Part shown: positions 7,452 through 16,712 of the stretch, one piece after another
Numbering within the stretch: position 1 is the stretch's first letter
Layout of the letters: each line of letters opens with the position of its first letter
Origin: Sphingomonadales bacterium 32-65-25
GTDB taxonomy: Bacteria; Pseudomonadota; Alphaproteobacteria; Sphingomonadales; Sphingomonadaceae
Assembly (NCBI GenBank): GCA_002280855.1
Contig: NCEU01000001.1
Span: 558,001-622,000, forward strand
Length of the DNA: 64,000 bases
Direction of reading: 5' to 3'
Notes under the pieces: generated by a model
The model's input: only the letters and a program-made list of their open reading frames with translations
What the model was told of the DNA's origin: nothing
Databases searched by the model: none
Made by a program: the position numbers and the translations under genes

Positions 7452-10400
7452 TCGATCTGCCGCGCTTCGTCGAAGCCAGGCGGCCGGTGACGCTGGCGCG
7501 CTGTGCCGGCGGTTATCTGCCGTGGCTGATGGCCGACGTGGCGCGGGCAGCGAAAGGCCGGGCCTGGTTCATCGCCGCCGACGAAGCACAGGCTCGTTCC
7601 GTGGCCGAAGCCGCCGCCTATTTCGCACCCGAAATCGCCATCACCATGCTGCCGGCCTGGGATTGCCTACCCTATGACCGCGCCTCGCCATCGCTGAAGG
7701 CCGCTGCCGAACGCGTCGCCGCGCTGGCGGCACTGGCAGAACCACAGCGTGGCGCCGAACTGGTCGTCACCACCGTCAACGCCATCAGCCAGCGCTGCCT
7801 GCCCCCCGCCCGCATCGCCAGCCTGTCGGCTCGGCTTAAGCCCGGCAGCCGCATCGATCGCAACAGCCTGGCGCTGAAACTGGCGGCTAATGGCTTCGTG
7901 CGTGTCGATACGGTGGTCGAACCGGGCGAATATGCCCTGCGCGGCGGCCTGGTGGACGTGATGCCATCCGGCGAGGAATTTGCCCTGCGGCTCGATTTCT
8001 TCGGCGACGAGATTGAATCCATTCGCCGTTTCGATCCCGCCACCCAGCGCAGCCTGGGCCCGGCTGATGGCTTCGATCTGCTGCCCGTCTCCGAAGTGCT
8101 GCTCGATGCCGACCGCATCCGCGCCTTCCGCTCTGGCTGGCTGGAAAAATTCGGCGCCACCGCCACCGGCGATCCGCTCTACGAAGCCGTCAGCGACGGG
8201 CGCCGCCTGGCCGGCATGGAACATTGGCTGCCGCTGTTCGAACCCGATCTCGTCACCCTGTTCGATTGGCTGGCTGCCGATGATGTGGTGGTGCGCGATG
8301 CGGGCGCGGACAAGGCCGCGGCTGACCGTTTCGACGCCATCAGCGATTATCACGAGAACCGCGTTGCCGCGTTGAGCCAGAAAAAGGGCAGCTACCGCCC
8401 GCTGGCGCCCGCCGCGCTCTACCTGTCGCGCGAGGAGTGGGCCGAGCGGCTCACCGCCCACGCCGTCCACGGCACCAGCTCGCACAGCGTTGCGCCCGGC
8501 ACCTTGTTCGCTATCGATTGCGACGCCGTGCCGGCCCGCGATTTCGCGCCGGAACGCGTGGCGCAGGCCAATGGCGGCCCGCCGGTCTATACCGCAATCA
8601 AGGCCCATATCGAGGATCGCCGTGCTGACGGTGACCGGGTGATTCTGGCCAGCTACTCCAACGGCGCGCGCGAACGGCTGCGCGGCCTGCTTGTCGATGA
8701 AGGCGTCGAACGCCTCGTCACCGCCGATCACTGGCAGGAAGCCCAAGGCCTCGCCGCTGCCGGCCAGATCGTGCTCACCGTGCTGCCGCTTGATCACGGC
8801 TTCACCAAGATTGACCCGCGCGGGCCGCTGACCCTGCTCACCGAGCAGGACATGCTGGGTGACCGCCTGGTCCGCAAGGCGCGTTCGGCGCGCAAGGCCG
8901 ATGCCTTCCTCGCAGAACTGGCGATGCTCACGCCTGGCGATCTGATCGTCCACCGCGATCACGGCATCGGGCGGTACGACGGCCTGCTGGCCATCGCCAT
9001 CGGCGGCAAACCGCATGATTGCGTGGCGCTCAGCTACGACGGCGGCGACAAATTGTATGTGCCGGTCGAGAATATCGACGTTCTCACCCGTTACGGCAGC
9101 GATTCCGAAGGTGTCGGCCTCGACAGATTGGGCGGCGTGGCCTGGAGCACGCGCAAGGCGCGGATGAAAAACCGCATCCGCGAGATTGCCGGCGAATTGC
9201 TGGCCACCGCGGCGGCACGCGCCCTGCGCGAAGGCGAACCGGTGCAGATCGACAGCCACGGCATGGCGGCGTTTGTGGACCGCTTCCCCTATGCCGAAAC
9301 CGATGATCAGCTCAAAGCCATCGGCGACGTTGTGGACGATCTCACCTCCGGCCGCCCGATGGACCGACTGGTGTGCGGCGATGTCGGCTTCGGCAAGACC
9401 GAAGTCGCCCTGCGCGCGGCCTATGCTGCCGCCATGTCCGGGATGCAGGTGGCGGTGGTGTGCCCCACCACCCTGCTGGCGCGGCAACATAATCAGAGCT
9501 TCCGCGAACGCTTCACCGGCCTTCCGCTGGAAGTGCGGCACCTGTCGCGGCTGGTGAATGCCGCCGACGCCAAATCCTGTCGCGAAGGCCTGGCCGATGG
9601 AACAGTGGATATCGTTATCGGCACCCACGCCGTGCTTGCGAAATCGATCGAATTCAAACGGCTGGGACTGGTCGTCGTGGATGAGGAACAGCGCTTTGGC
9701 GTTGTTCACAAGGAACGGCTGAAGGCGCTCAAGGCCGATGTGCACATGCTCACGCTCACCGCCACGCCGATCCCGCGCACGCTGCAGATGGCACTCACCG
9801 GCCTGCGCGAAATGTCGATCATCGCCACCCCACCGGTCGATCGCCTGGCCGTGCGCACCTATGTGAGCCCATTTGATGAAGTGGTGATCCGCGAGGCGCT
9901 GCTGCGCGAGCATTATCGCGGCGGGCAAAGCTTCTTTGTGGTGCCGCGCATCGCCGATCTGGCCGATATCGAGCAGTTCCTGCGCGAACAGGTGCCGGAA
10001 GTGAAGCCGATCACCGCCCACGGCCAGATGGCGCCATCGGAAGTGGAAGAGCGGATGAGCGCCTTCTACGACAAGCGCTATGACGTGCTGCTCTCCACCA
10101 CCATCATCGAAAGCGGCCTCGACATTCCGTCGGCCAATACGCTGATCGTGCACCGCGCGGACCGGTTCGGCCTTGCCCAGCTTTACCAGATCCGTGGACG
10201 CGTCGGCCGCGGCAAGACCCGCGCTTACGCCTATCTTACCACCGCCGCCGGGCAGACCATCACCGAAGGCGCCGAAAAGCGGCTGCAGGTGCTCTCACAG
10301 CTCGACACGCTCGGCGCCGGTTTCCAGTTGGCCAGCCACGATCTTGATCAGCGCGGCGCCGGCAATCTGCTGGGCGACGAACAATCCGGCCATATCAAGG

Positions 10401-11041
10401 AGATCGGCTTCGAACTCTACCAGTCCATGCTGGAAGAGGCGATCCTGGAAGCCCGCGCCGAAGCCGCCGGCATTAAGCCGCCCGCCGAAGCCTTCAGCCC
10501 CCAGATCACCGCCGAAGTGCCGATCCTGATCCCTGATCATTATGTGCCCGACTTGAACGTGCGCATGGCGCTCTACCGCCGCCTCAACGAGATCGACAGC
10601 CGCGCCGGCATCGACAGCCTCGCCGCCGAAATCATCGACCGTTTCGGCAAGCTGCCATCGGAAGTGGAAAACCTGCTCTCCGTCATCGAAATCAAGCAAG
10701 CCTGCATCACCGCCGGCATCGCCAAGCTGGAAGCCGGCCGCAAAGGCGGCCTCGTCACCTTCCGCGACGACCGCTTTGCCAACCCCGATGCGCTGATGGA
10801 TTATATCGCCCGCCTTGGCGAACGGGCAAAAGTGCGGCCGGATCAGAAGCTCTTTATCGCCGCCGACTGGGGCGATGACCGCACACGGTTGAAGGGCGCA
10901 CTGGCCATCGCATCGGCCCTGAGCAAGCTCGCGGCCGGCGCGAAGCTGAAGCCCGTCGCCAAACCGACGGCCAAGCCATTGCCGCCGCCCAAGGCACCGA
11001 TGCGGCCGGCGGTGTTCAAATCGAAGTTCGGCAAAAGATAG
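7448..11041 (+). CDS. mfd: transcription-repair coupling factor Mfd
   Basis: A 1197-aa DNA translocase that removes RNA polymerase stalled at lesions and recruits UvrA. The order is a UvrB-like N-terminus (to about 340) and the RNAP-interaction (CarD-like) region near [19 protein letters not shown] (about 500). The RecG-like translocase follows, with Walker [10 protein letters not shown] (about 645), DEEQRFG (about 743) and RGRVGRG, and then the C-terminal TRCF domain (from about 1010). The C-terminal tail is lysine/alanine/proline-rich and slightly longer than usual. The start overlaps sdhE by 4 bp. The gene ends against the inverted-repeat element at 11044. Confidence 0.97.
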   Translation: MIDLPRFVEARRPVTLARCAGGYLPWLMADVARAAKGRAWFIAADEAQARSVAEAAAYFAPEIAITMLPAWDCLPYDRASPSLKAAAERVAALAALAEPQRGAELVVTTVNAISQRCLPPARIASLSARLKPGSRIDRNSLALKLAANGFVRVDTVVEPGEYALRGGLVDVMPSGEEFALRLDFFGDEIESIRRFDPATQRSLGPADGFDLLPVSEVLLDADRIRAFRSGWLEKFGATATGDPLYEAVSDGRRLAGMEHWLPLFEPDLVTLFDWLAADDVVVRDAGADKAAADRFDAISDYHENRVAALSQKKGSYRPLAPAALYLSREEWAERLTAHAVHGTSSHSVAPGTLFAIDCDAVPARDFAPERVAQANGGPPVYTAIKAHIEDRRADGDRVILASYSNGARERLRGLLVDEGVERLVTADHWQEAQGLAAAGQIVLTVLPLDHGFTKIDPRGPLTLLTEQDMLGDRLVRKARSARKADAFLAELAMLTPGDLIVHRDHGIGRYDGLLAIAIGGKPHDCVALSYDGGDKLYVPVENIDVLTRYGSDSEGVGLDRLGGVAWSTRKARMKNRIREIAGELLATAAARALREGEPVQIDSHGMAAFVDRFPYAETDDQLKAIGDVVDDLTSGRPMDRLVCGDVGFGKTEVALRAAYAAAMSGMQVAVVCPTTLLARQHNQSFRERFTGLPLEVRHLSRLVNAADAKSCREGLADGTVDIVIGTHAVLAKSIEFKRLGLVVVDEEQRFGVVHKERLKALKADVHMLTLTATPIPRTLQMALTGLREMSIIATPPVDRLAVRTYVSPFDEVVIREALLREHYRGGQSFFVVPRIADLADIEQFLREQVPEVKPITAHGQMAPSEVEERMSAFYDKRYDVLLSTTIIESGLDIPSANTLIVHRADRFGLAQLYQIRGRVGRGKTRAYAYLTTAAGQTITEGAEKRLQVLSQLDTLGAGFQLASHDLDQRGAGNLLGDEQSGHIKEIGFELYQSMLEEAILEARAEAAGIKPPAEAFSPQITAEVPILIPDHYVPDLNVRMALYRRLNEIDSRAGIDSLAAEIIDRFGKLPSEVENLLSVIEIKQACITAGIAKLEAGRKGGLVTFRDDRFANPDALMDYIARLGERAKVRPDQKLFIAADWGDDRTRLKGALAIASALSKLAAGAKLKPVAKPTAKPLPPPKAPMRPAVFKSKFGKR

Positions 11042-11043
11042 GT

Positions 11044-11271
11044 GGCCTCCGGCGGGCAGGGACTCGTCCCTGCACCCGTTCGATTTTGGGTGCGCCCGAA
11101 GGCCACGAACCGATCTGGCGCCGCAGGCAATTGTGCATTTGCCAAGCCGGTAAGGCCCGGCTGGGATGGGCAATTTGCGATTGCTGCCTTCGGCAGCGCG
11201 ACCAACCAGTGAAATAGAGCGCTGCCCCAATCAAACGGGTGCAGGGGCCTCGCCCCTGCCCGCCGGAGGCC
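11044..11271. repeat. two-armed inverted intergenic repeat (REPIN/MITE-like)
   Basis: The left arm (11044-11085) and right arm (11229-11271) are near-identical inverted copies of about 42 bp beginning GGCCTCCGGCGGGCAGGG. They differ at only a few bases and are separated by 143 bp. Each arm holds its own perfect 8-bp hairpin (GCAGGGAC/GTCCCTGC on the left, GCAGGGGC/GCCCCTGC on the right). The element fills the space between the convergent mfd and GGDEF/EAL genes and contains no credible coding frame. The structure fits a REP doublet (REPIN) or a MITE, and the arms may also act as bidirectional transcription terminators. Confidence 0.75.
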
Positions 11272-11279
11272 TCTCTACC

Positions 11280-13022
11280 TTACGCCACGCTGCTCTTGGA
11301 TTTGCGGCGGTTGCAGAAGGCCGTGAGCGCTGTCTGGTCGAGCGGCGGGGCGACGCAATAGCCCTGCACCCACTGGCAGCCAGCAGCGCGGGCAGCGGCG
11401 AGTTGCACGTCGTCCTCGATGCCTTCAGCGACGACAGTAAGGCCCAAGCGGCGGGCGGTGGCGATCATGCCTTCCACCACGATGCGTTCGCGTTCGTTCC
11501 CGGTCAGGCCTTGCGCAAAGCTGCGATCAAGCTTGATCGTGTCCACCGGCAGGCGGGCGAGGCGGGCGAGGCTGGAATAGCCGGCACCGAAATCATCCAG
11601 CGCGATGCCCACCCCGTCGCGGCGCAGGAGGGAGAGGGTGGCGGCGGCGGCGTCGAGATCGTTGATGATGGCTTCTTCGGTCACTTCGATCACCAGCCGG
11701 CGCGGCGATAGCCCCGAAGAGGCAAGATCCTTCGCCAGCGAATCGATGAATTCCGGATCGGCCAGATCGGCGGCCGTCACGTTCAGTGAAATCTTCAGAT
11801 TGGCCAGCGCCCCGGTCCAGGCTGCGGCGGTGGCAATGGCACGTGAACGAATGTGTCGACCAACGGCCAGCGCCAGTTCGGCCGATGCCGCTGTTTCCAG
11901 CAGGGTCACGGCCGAAAGCCGGCCATGCAGCGGGTGATCCCAGCGCGACAGCGCCTCCACCCCGCCCACCACGCCATCAGACAGGCTGGCTTGCGGCTGG
12001 AACAATATGGTGATGCCGCCATCCTTCAGCGCGCCGAACAGATCGGATTCCAGATCGGCGCGCCGGGCCAGCGCCTCGCGGTCGCTTTCCTGGTGGAAGC
12101 GGGCGACGGCGCCGGGTTCACGCCCGCGGGCATCGGAAAGGGCGATGGAGGCTTCGCGCAGCAAGGCGGTGGCCACGCTGGCTGGATCGCCATCCATGCT
12201 GCCATCATCCCAGGCGATGCCGGCGCGGCCCGAAACATGGATCAGGCGATCATCGATGGCAAAGGGCCGTTCAAAGCCTCGCAGCATCTGGCGGGCCAGT
12301 CGTTCCAATTTGTCGGCAGCACCGGCACCCGAGATGCCGATTGCGTATTCCGCCGCGGTCAGGCGTGACAGCAGGCGCAATTCACCGCTGGGCGTCCGGG
12401 AATCGGCAATCGGCCCCAGTCGTCGCGCGATTACCGCGAGCAGACGATCGGCGACATCGCGGCCATAGATGGTGTTGATCTGGGCGAAGCGGCCGACCCC
12501 GATGACAATCACCCCGCATGGGATTTCCGCGGCCCGCTGTTCGGCCAGCCAGTTTTGCAGGCGTTCGGCGCTGGCCAGGCCCGTCAACCGGTCTACCTCG
12601 CCGGAATCCGGCGGCAAGGGCGCAGCGGCAGCAGCGGCCAGGCGATCGGCATGGCGACCGGCCAGGTGCAGCGCCGTTGAAAAACTGTCGGACCCGAAGG
12701 GCGATACCATCACCGATGTCGCGCCGGCATCGCGGGCGGCGCCAGCGGCATCAGCATCATTGCGGGAGAGCAGCACCAGCATGGCACCGCGCCGGCCTTC
12801 CACCGCCGGGCCCAACGCCTGCGCCACGGCCAGGCCTGCCGCCAATGCGCCGCGTGCATCCACCACCACCACCCGCACCGGTTCGGCGGCAAAGCGGCCG
12901 GCGGCCAGTTCGGGGCGGCGCTCCACCCGCGGGGCCTGACCAGCAGACGCGACAAGAGCCGCCACGTCATCCGCGTAGCGGGGTGATACGATTAAAACCG
13001 GTTCGGCGTTCATTGCGCCCAT
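11280..13022 (-). CDS. GGDEF/EAL protein, probable c-di-GMP phosphodiesterase
   Basis: A 580-aa protein with a receiver-like N-terminal domain (about 1-135), a GGDEF domain (about 145-315) and an EAL domain (about 330-575). The GGDEF signature is replaced by AAEYA (about 226), so cyclase activity is unlikely. The EAL domain keeps the catalytic set: EAL (about 354), NVT, EVTEE, DDFGAGYSS, K in IKLDRSF, AEGIE and QGY. Cleavage of c-di-GMP to pGpG is therefore the expected activity. ATGs at 13022 and 13013 are both possible starts. It converges with mfd and diverges from moaA. Confidence 0.9.
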   Translation of the reverse strand: MGAMNAEPVLIVSPRYADDVAALVASAGQAPRVERRPELAAGRFAAEPVRVVVVDARGALAAGLAVAQALGPAVEGRRGAMLVLLSRNDADAAGAARDAGATSVMVSPFGSDSFSTALHLAGRHADRLAAAAAAPLPPDSGEVDRLTGLASAERLQNWLAEQRAAEIPCGVIVIGVGRFAQINTIYGRDVADRLLAVIARRLGPIADSRTPSGELRLLSRLTAAEYAIGISGAGAADKLERLARQMLRGFERPFAIDDRLIHVSGRAGIAWDDGSMDGDPASVATALLREASIALSDARGREPGAVARFHQESDREALARRADLESDLFGALKDGGITILFQPQASLSDGVVGGVEALSRWDHPLHGRLSAVTLLETAASAELALAVGRHIRSRAIATAAAWTGALANLKISLNVTAADLADPEFIDSLAKDLASSGLSPRRLVIEVTEEAIINDLDAAAATLSLLRRDGVGIALDDFGAGYSSLARLARLPVDTIKLDRSFAQGLTGNERERIVVEGMIATARRLGLTVVAEGIEDDVQLAAARAAGCQWVQGYCVAPPLDQTALTAFCNRRKSKSSVA

Positions 13023-13172
13023 GACGTCCAGAACCTGCCCCTGCTGTACGCACTACACTGCATGCTTAGATGACGTCCTACTCTGTGCCTGTCCAGCCCG
13101 ACAATCAAGCGGCCGAAGCGTTAATGCGAAAAGCGCTTGCCAACCGATGCAGCCGTGCCACAGGCTCGGCCC

Positions 13173-14210
13173 ATGTTTGGCGAAGGCAACAGCCCGGTGC
13201 GCGCACCGGAACGGCCGCTGGTCGATCCGTTCGGCCGCGCCATTACTTATCTGCGTGTGTCGGTCACCGATCGCTGCGATTTCCGCTGTGTCTATTGCAT
13301 GGCCGAAGACATGACCTTCCTGCCCAAGAACGAAGTGCTGAGCCTGGAGGAGATCGACCGCATCGCCAGCGCCTTCATCCGGCGCGGCACCCGCAAGCTG
13401 CGGCTGACCGGCGGTGAGCCATTGGTGCGGCGTGGCATCATCGATCTGGTAAACAGCCTGGGCCGCCACCTGAAGACGGGCGCACTCGAAGAGCTCACGC
13501 TCACCAGCAACGGCAGCCAGATGGCGCGCCATGCCGAGGCGCTGTTTGCCGCTGGGGTGCGCCGCGTCAACATCAGCATCGACACGCTGGACGCTGAAAA
13601 ATTCGCCCGCATCACCCGCTGGGGGCGGCTTGCTCAGGTGCTTGATGGCATCGCGGCTGCCACGGCCGCCGGGCTGAAGGTGAAACTCAACACCGTGGCG
13701 CTGGCCCATGAAAATGCCGACGAGATCGAAGCACTGATGCAATTCGCCGCCGCCGGTGGCCATGATCTGACGCTGATCGAAACCATGCCATTGGGCGAGA
13801 TCGGCGAGGACCGGGTGGACCAGTATCTGCCGCTGTCGCGCGTGCGCAGCAATCTGGCGCAGCGCTACACGCTCACCGATCTGCCGCACCGCACCGGCGG
13901 CCCAGCGCGCTATGTCCATGTTGAGGAGCTTGGCCTGCAACTGGGCTTCATCACGCCGCTCACCCACAATTTCTGCGAAAGCTGCAACCGCGTGCGGCTG
14001 ACGGCGACCGGGCAATTGTTCATGTGCCTGGGCCAGGATGACCAGGCCGATCTGAAAACCGTGATCCGCCGGACTGGAACGGACGACGCCGCCATCGACG
14101 CTGCGCTGGATGAAGCCATCAGCCGCAAGCCCAAGGGCCATGATTTCGTGATCGACCGGCGCGGCGCGCGGCCCGCCGTGGCCCGCCACATGAGCCTGAC
14201 CGGCGGCTGA
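13173..14210 (+). CDS. moaA: GTP 3',8-cyclase MoaA
   Basis: A 345-aa radical SAM enzyme for the first step of molybdenum cofactor synthesis, GTP to 3',8-cyclo-H2GTP. The SAM cluster motif CDFRCVYC gives cysteines at about 35, 39 and 42. The C-terminal cluster is supplied by [10 protein letters not shown] and a third cysteine in LFMCLG. The protein ends in the functional double glycine (SLTGG). ATG 13173 is preferred over an upstream in-frame TTG at 13137. No Moco riboswitch was recognised in the 150 bp upstream. No other moa or moe genes are in the window. nadK follows 13 bp later. Confidence 0.96.
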   Translation: MFGEGNSPVRAPERPLVDPFGRAITYLRVSVTDRCDFRCVYCMAEDMTFLPKNEVLSLEEIDRIASAFIRRGTRKLRLTGGEPLVRRGIIDLVNSLGRHLKTGALEELTLTSNGSQMARHAEALFAAGVRRVNISIDTLDAEKFARITRWGRLAQVLDGIAAATAAGLKVKLNTVALAHENADEIEALMQFAAAGGHDLTLIETMPLGEIGEDRVDQYLPLSRVRSNLAQRYTLTDLPHRTGGPARYVHVEELGLQLGFITPLTHNFCESCNRVRLTATGQLFMCLGQDDQADLKTVIRRTGTDDAAIDAALDEAISRKPKGHDFVIDRRGARPAVARHMSLTGG

Positions 14211-14223
14211 GGACGACCAGACA

Positions 14224-14988
14224 ATGAAGCTCGCGCTTATCGTTTCCGACAGTCATGTCGCTCGCGCAGCCGGCGACGCGCTGCGGGCAAAGTACGATTT
14301 CGTACCAGTGCGAGAGGCCGATGTGGTGGTGGCGCTGGGCGGCGACGGCCATCTGCTGCACTGCCTGCACGAAGCCATGACGCTGAAGGCGCCCAAACCG
14401 ATGTTCGGCATGAACCGCGGCACGGTGGGTTTCCTGATGAACGACTTCAAGGCGACGAAACTGGAAGACCGGGTGGCCGCCGCCAAGCCGTTCGTTCTCC
14501 ACCCGCTGCAGATGACCGCCACCACGACCGCCGGCGAAACCGTCACCCACCCGGCCATCAACGAGGTGTCGCTGCTGCGCGAAACCCGCCAGACCGCCAA
14601 GATCGGCATCATCATCGACGGCAAGACCCGGATGGAAGAATTGATCTGTGATGGCGTGCTGGTGGCGACGCCGGCGGGCTCCACCGCCTACAATCTGTCT
14701 GCGAATGGCCCGATCCTGCCATTGGAAGCCGATCTCCTCGCCCTCACCCCGATCTCCCCGTTCCGGCCCCGGCGCTGGCGCGGCGCGCTGTTGCCTTCGG
14801 CCAGCGTGATCGAATTCGAAGTGCGCGAAGCCGCCAAGCGCCCGGTGTCGGCCGTTGCCGATCAGATGGAAGTGCGCGACGTTGCCCATGTGAAGGTGGC
14901 GATGGACCGCAGCATCAGCCTGACCCTTTTGTTCGACCCCGAATACGCGCTGGACGACCGCATCAGCCTGGAACAGTTCGCGTCCTGA
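14224..14988 (+). CDS. nadK: NAD kinase
   Basis: A 254-aa ATP-NAD kinase producing NADP. The catalytic GGDG motif is at about 39-42 (ALGGDGHLL), followed by GMNRGTVGFL and the nucleotide-binding TPAGSTAYNLSANGP. The size fits the short proteobacterial NadK. It starts 13 bp after moaA, so the two are probably co-transcribed, and a tRNA-Asn gene follows 54 bp downstream. All expected motifs are present. Confidence 0.96.
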   Translation: MKLALIVSDSHVARAAGDALRAKYDFVPVREADVVVALGGDGHLLHCLHEAMTLKAPKPMFGMNRGTVGFLMNDFKATKLEDRVAAAKPFVLHPLQMTATTTAGETVTHPAINEVSLLRETRQTAKIGIIIDGKTRMEELICDGVLVATPAGSTAYNLSANGPILPLEADLLALTPISPFRPRRWRGALLPSASVIEFEVREAAKRPVSAVADQMEVRDVAHVKVAMDRSISLTLLFDPEYALDDRISLEQFAS

Positions 14989-15042
14989 TTTTTTGCCTTG
15001 GCAATCCCTTCTCCCCTCGCTAAGGGAGCGCTCCCACGCTGT

Positions 15043-15117
15043 TCCTCGGTAGCTCAGCGGTAGAGCATTCGACTGTTAATCGAATGGTCGTAGGTTCGAT
15101 CCCTACCCGGGGAGCCA
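15043..15117 (+). tRNA. tRNA-Asn (GUU)
   Basis: A 75-nt cloverleaf with acceptor stem TCCTCGG/CCGGGGA (one U-G pair), D-arm AGCTCAGCGGTAGAGC, anticodon loop CTGTTAA giving anticodon GUU, and T-loop GGTTCGATCC. The CCA end is encoded (15115-15117). Flanking bases at 15032-15040 and 15117-15125 are complementary and could extend the precursor stem. Confidence 0.97.
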
Positions 15118-15380
15118 GCGTGGGAAGAGCGCCCGAAGATGCGGCGCACAAACTCGAAAACCCGTTCTGTCAATCCCTGTTGGCCCGTTGCATATGGGTC
15201 ACAGTGTCGTGATTTGCGCTCGATATGGGCTGACAAGACAGCGTCATGCGCCTCCCGATGCTTGCGCTGGCCTTGCAACTGTTACATGCGCGCTCCTCGC
15301 TCTGGCCACAACTGGCAGGACGGCAATTTGATCGGGGGATCACAGCCATCGCTTTTGGGGAATCAGGTCCGGCGACGCCG

Positions 15381-16685
15381 ATGAAGCGCACGCCCTTCTA
15401 TGCGCAGCTGTATGTGCAGGTGCTCACCGCGATTGTCGCTGGTGGGTTGATCGGCCATTTTGCGCCCGAAACCGGCGTGGCGCTGAAGCCGCTGGGCGAT
15501 GGGTTCATCCGCCTGGTCAAGATGATCATCGCGCCGGTGATCTTCCTCACCATCGTCACCGGCATTGCCGGCATGCGCAATCTGGGCAGCGTTGGCCGGG
15601 TGGCGGGCAAGGCCTTTGCCTATTTCCTGTTCTTCTCCACCATTGCGCTGATCGTCGGGCTCATCGTCGCCAATGTCGTGCAGCCCGGTGCCGGCATGAA
15701 CATTGATCCCGCCACGCTGGAGACCGGCGCGGTTGATGATTATGTGAAGAAAGCCAAAGACCAGACCATCGTCAGCTTCCTGCTCGGCATCATCCCCGAA
15801 ACCGTGGCCGGCGCGTTTGTGGACGGCAATCTGCTGCAGGTGCTGTTTCTCGCCATCAGCTTCGGCATTGCGCTGTCCACCGCTGGCGAGGCCGCGCGGC
15901 CGGTGGTGCGCCTGTTCGAGGCGCTGGGCGCCGGCTTCTTCCGGCTGGTGGCGATCTTCATGCGTGCAGCGCCCATCGGGGCCTTCGGCGCCTTTGCCTT
16001 CACCATCGGCAAATATGGCATCGGCTCCATCGCCAACCTGGCGGCGCTGGTCGCCACTTTCTACCTCACTTCGTTGCTGTTCGTCATTGTCGTGCTGGGG
16101 CTGGTGGCGCGCGGGGCGGGCTTCTCGATCTTCACGCTGATCCGCTATCTGAAGGCCGAGCTGCTGCTGGTGCTGGGCACCTCCAGCTCCGAAAGCGCCC
16201 TGCCCAGCCTGATGGACAAGATGGAGCGCGCCGGCTGCCCGCGCAACATCGTGGGGCTGGTGGTGCCCACCGGCTACAGCTTCAATCTGGATGGCACCAA
16301 CATCTACATGACACTGGCGGCGCTGTTCATCGCGCAGGCCACCGGCATCACGCTCAGCCTTGGCGATCAGTTGCTGCTGCTTGGCGTCGCCATGCTTAGC
16401 TCGAAGGGTGCTGCCGGGGTAACGGGAGCGGGCTTCATCACGCTGGCCGCCACGCTGTCGATCGTGCCCAGCGTGCCGATTGCCGGCATGGCGCTGATCC
16501 TGGGCATTGATCGCTTCATGTCGGAATGCCGGGCGCTCACCAATTTCATCGGCAACGCCGTGGCCACCATCGTGGTCTCGCGCTGGGAAAATTCCATCGA
16601 CGAAGGCCAGTTCGCCGCTGTTTTCACCCACCACAAATTCGGGCCCGACACCGCGCTGCCGGGCCCCGAATCCGATCCAGACTGA
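15381..16685 (+). CDS. dctA: C4-dicarboxylate/cation symporter DctA
   Basis: A 434-aa sodium- or proton-coupled transporter of the DAACS family with eight membrane helices and two re-entrant loops. The hairpin motif SSSESALP (about 270) and [13 protein letters not shown] (about 293) are the DctA-type versions, which favour succinate, malate, fumarate or aspartate over glutamate. The ATG at 15381 matches the usual N-terminus; the in-frame extension to 15246 looks non-coding. The TonB receptor begins 27 bp later with no terminator between, so the two are probably one operon. The 263 bp between the tRNA and this gene is presumably its promoter region; I see no other element there. Confidence 0.93.
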   Translation: MKRTPFYAQLYVQVLTAIVAGGLIGHFAPETGVALKPLGDGFIRLVKMIIAPVIFLTIVTGIAGMRNLGSVGRVAGKAFAYFLFFSTIALIVGLIVANVVQPGAGMNIDPATLETGAVDDYVKKAKDQTIVSFLLGIIPETVAGAFVDGNLLQVLFLAISFGIALSTAGEAARPVVRLFEALGAGFFRLVAIFMRAAPIGAFGAFAFTIGKYGIGSIANLAALVATFYLTSLLFVIVVLGLVARGAGFSIFTLIRYLKAELLLVLGTSSSESALPSLMDKMERAGCPRNIVGLVVPTGYSFNLDGTNIYMTLAALFIAQATGITLSLGDQLLLLGVAMLSSKGAAGVTGAGFITLAATLSIVPSVPIAGMALILGIDRFMSECRALTNFIGNAVATIVVSRWENSIDEGQFAAVFTHHKFGPDTALPGPESDPD

Positions 16686-16712
16686 CAACAAGAAACAACA
16701 AGGGGACACACC

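Noticed and set aside
7667..10153. 828-aa frame on the minus strand opposite mfd
   Set aside because: mfd is fully supported on the plus strand; the antisense frame is a high-GC shadow, with His/Arg/Gly/Gln-rich composition and no recognisable motif.
11086..11228. A small gene in the middle of the inverted repeat element
   Set aside because: No frame has a ribosome site or protein-like composition, and the region is bounded by structured repeat arms.
13137..13172. TTG start for moaA at 13137
   Set aside because: ATG 13173 gives a family-like N-terminus and the intervening 12 residues show no conservation pattern.
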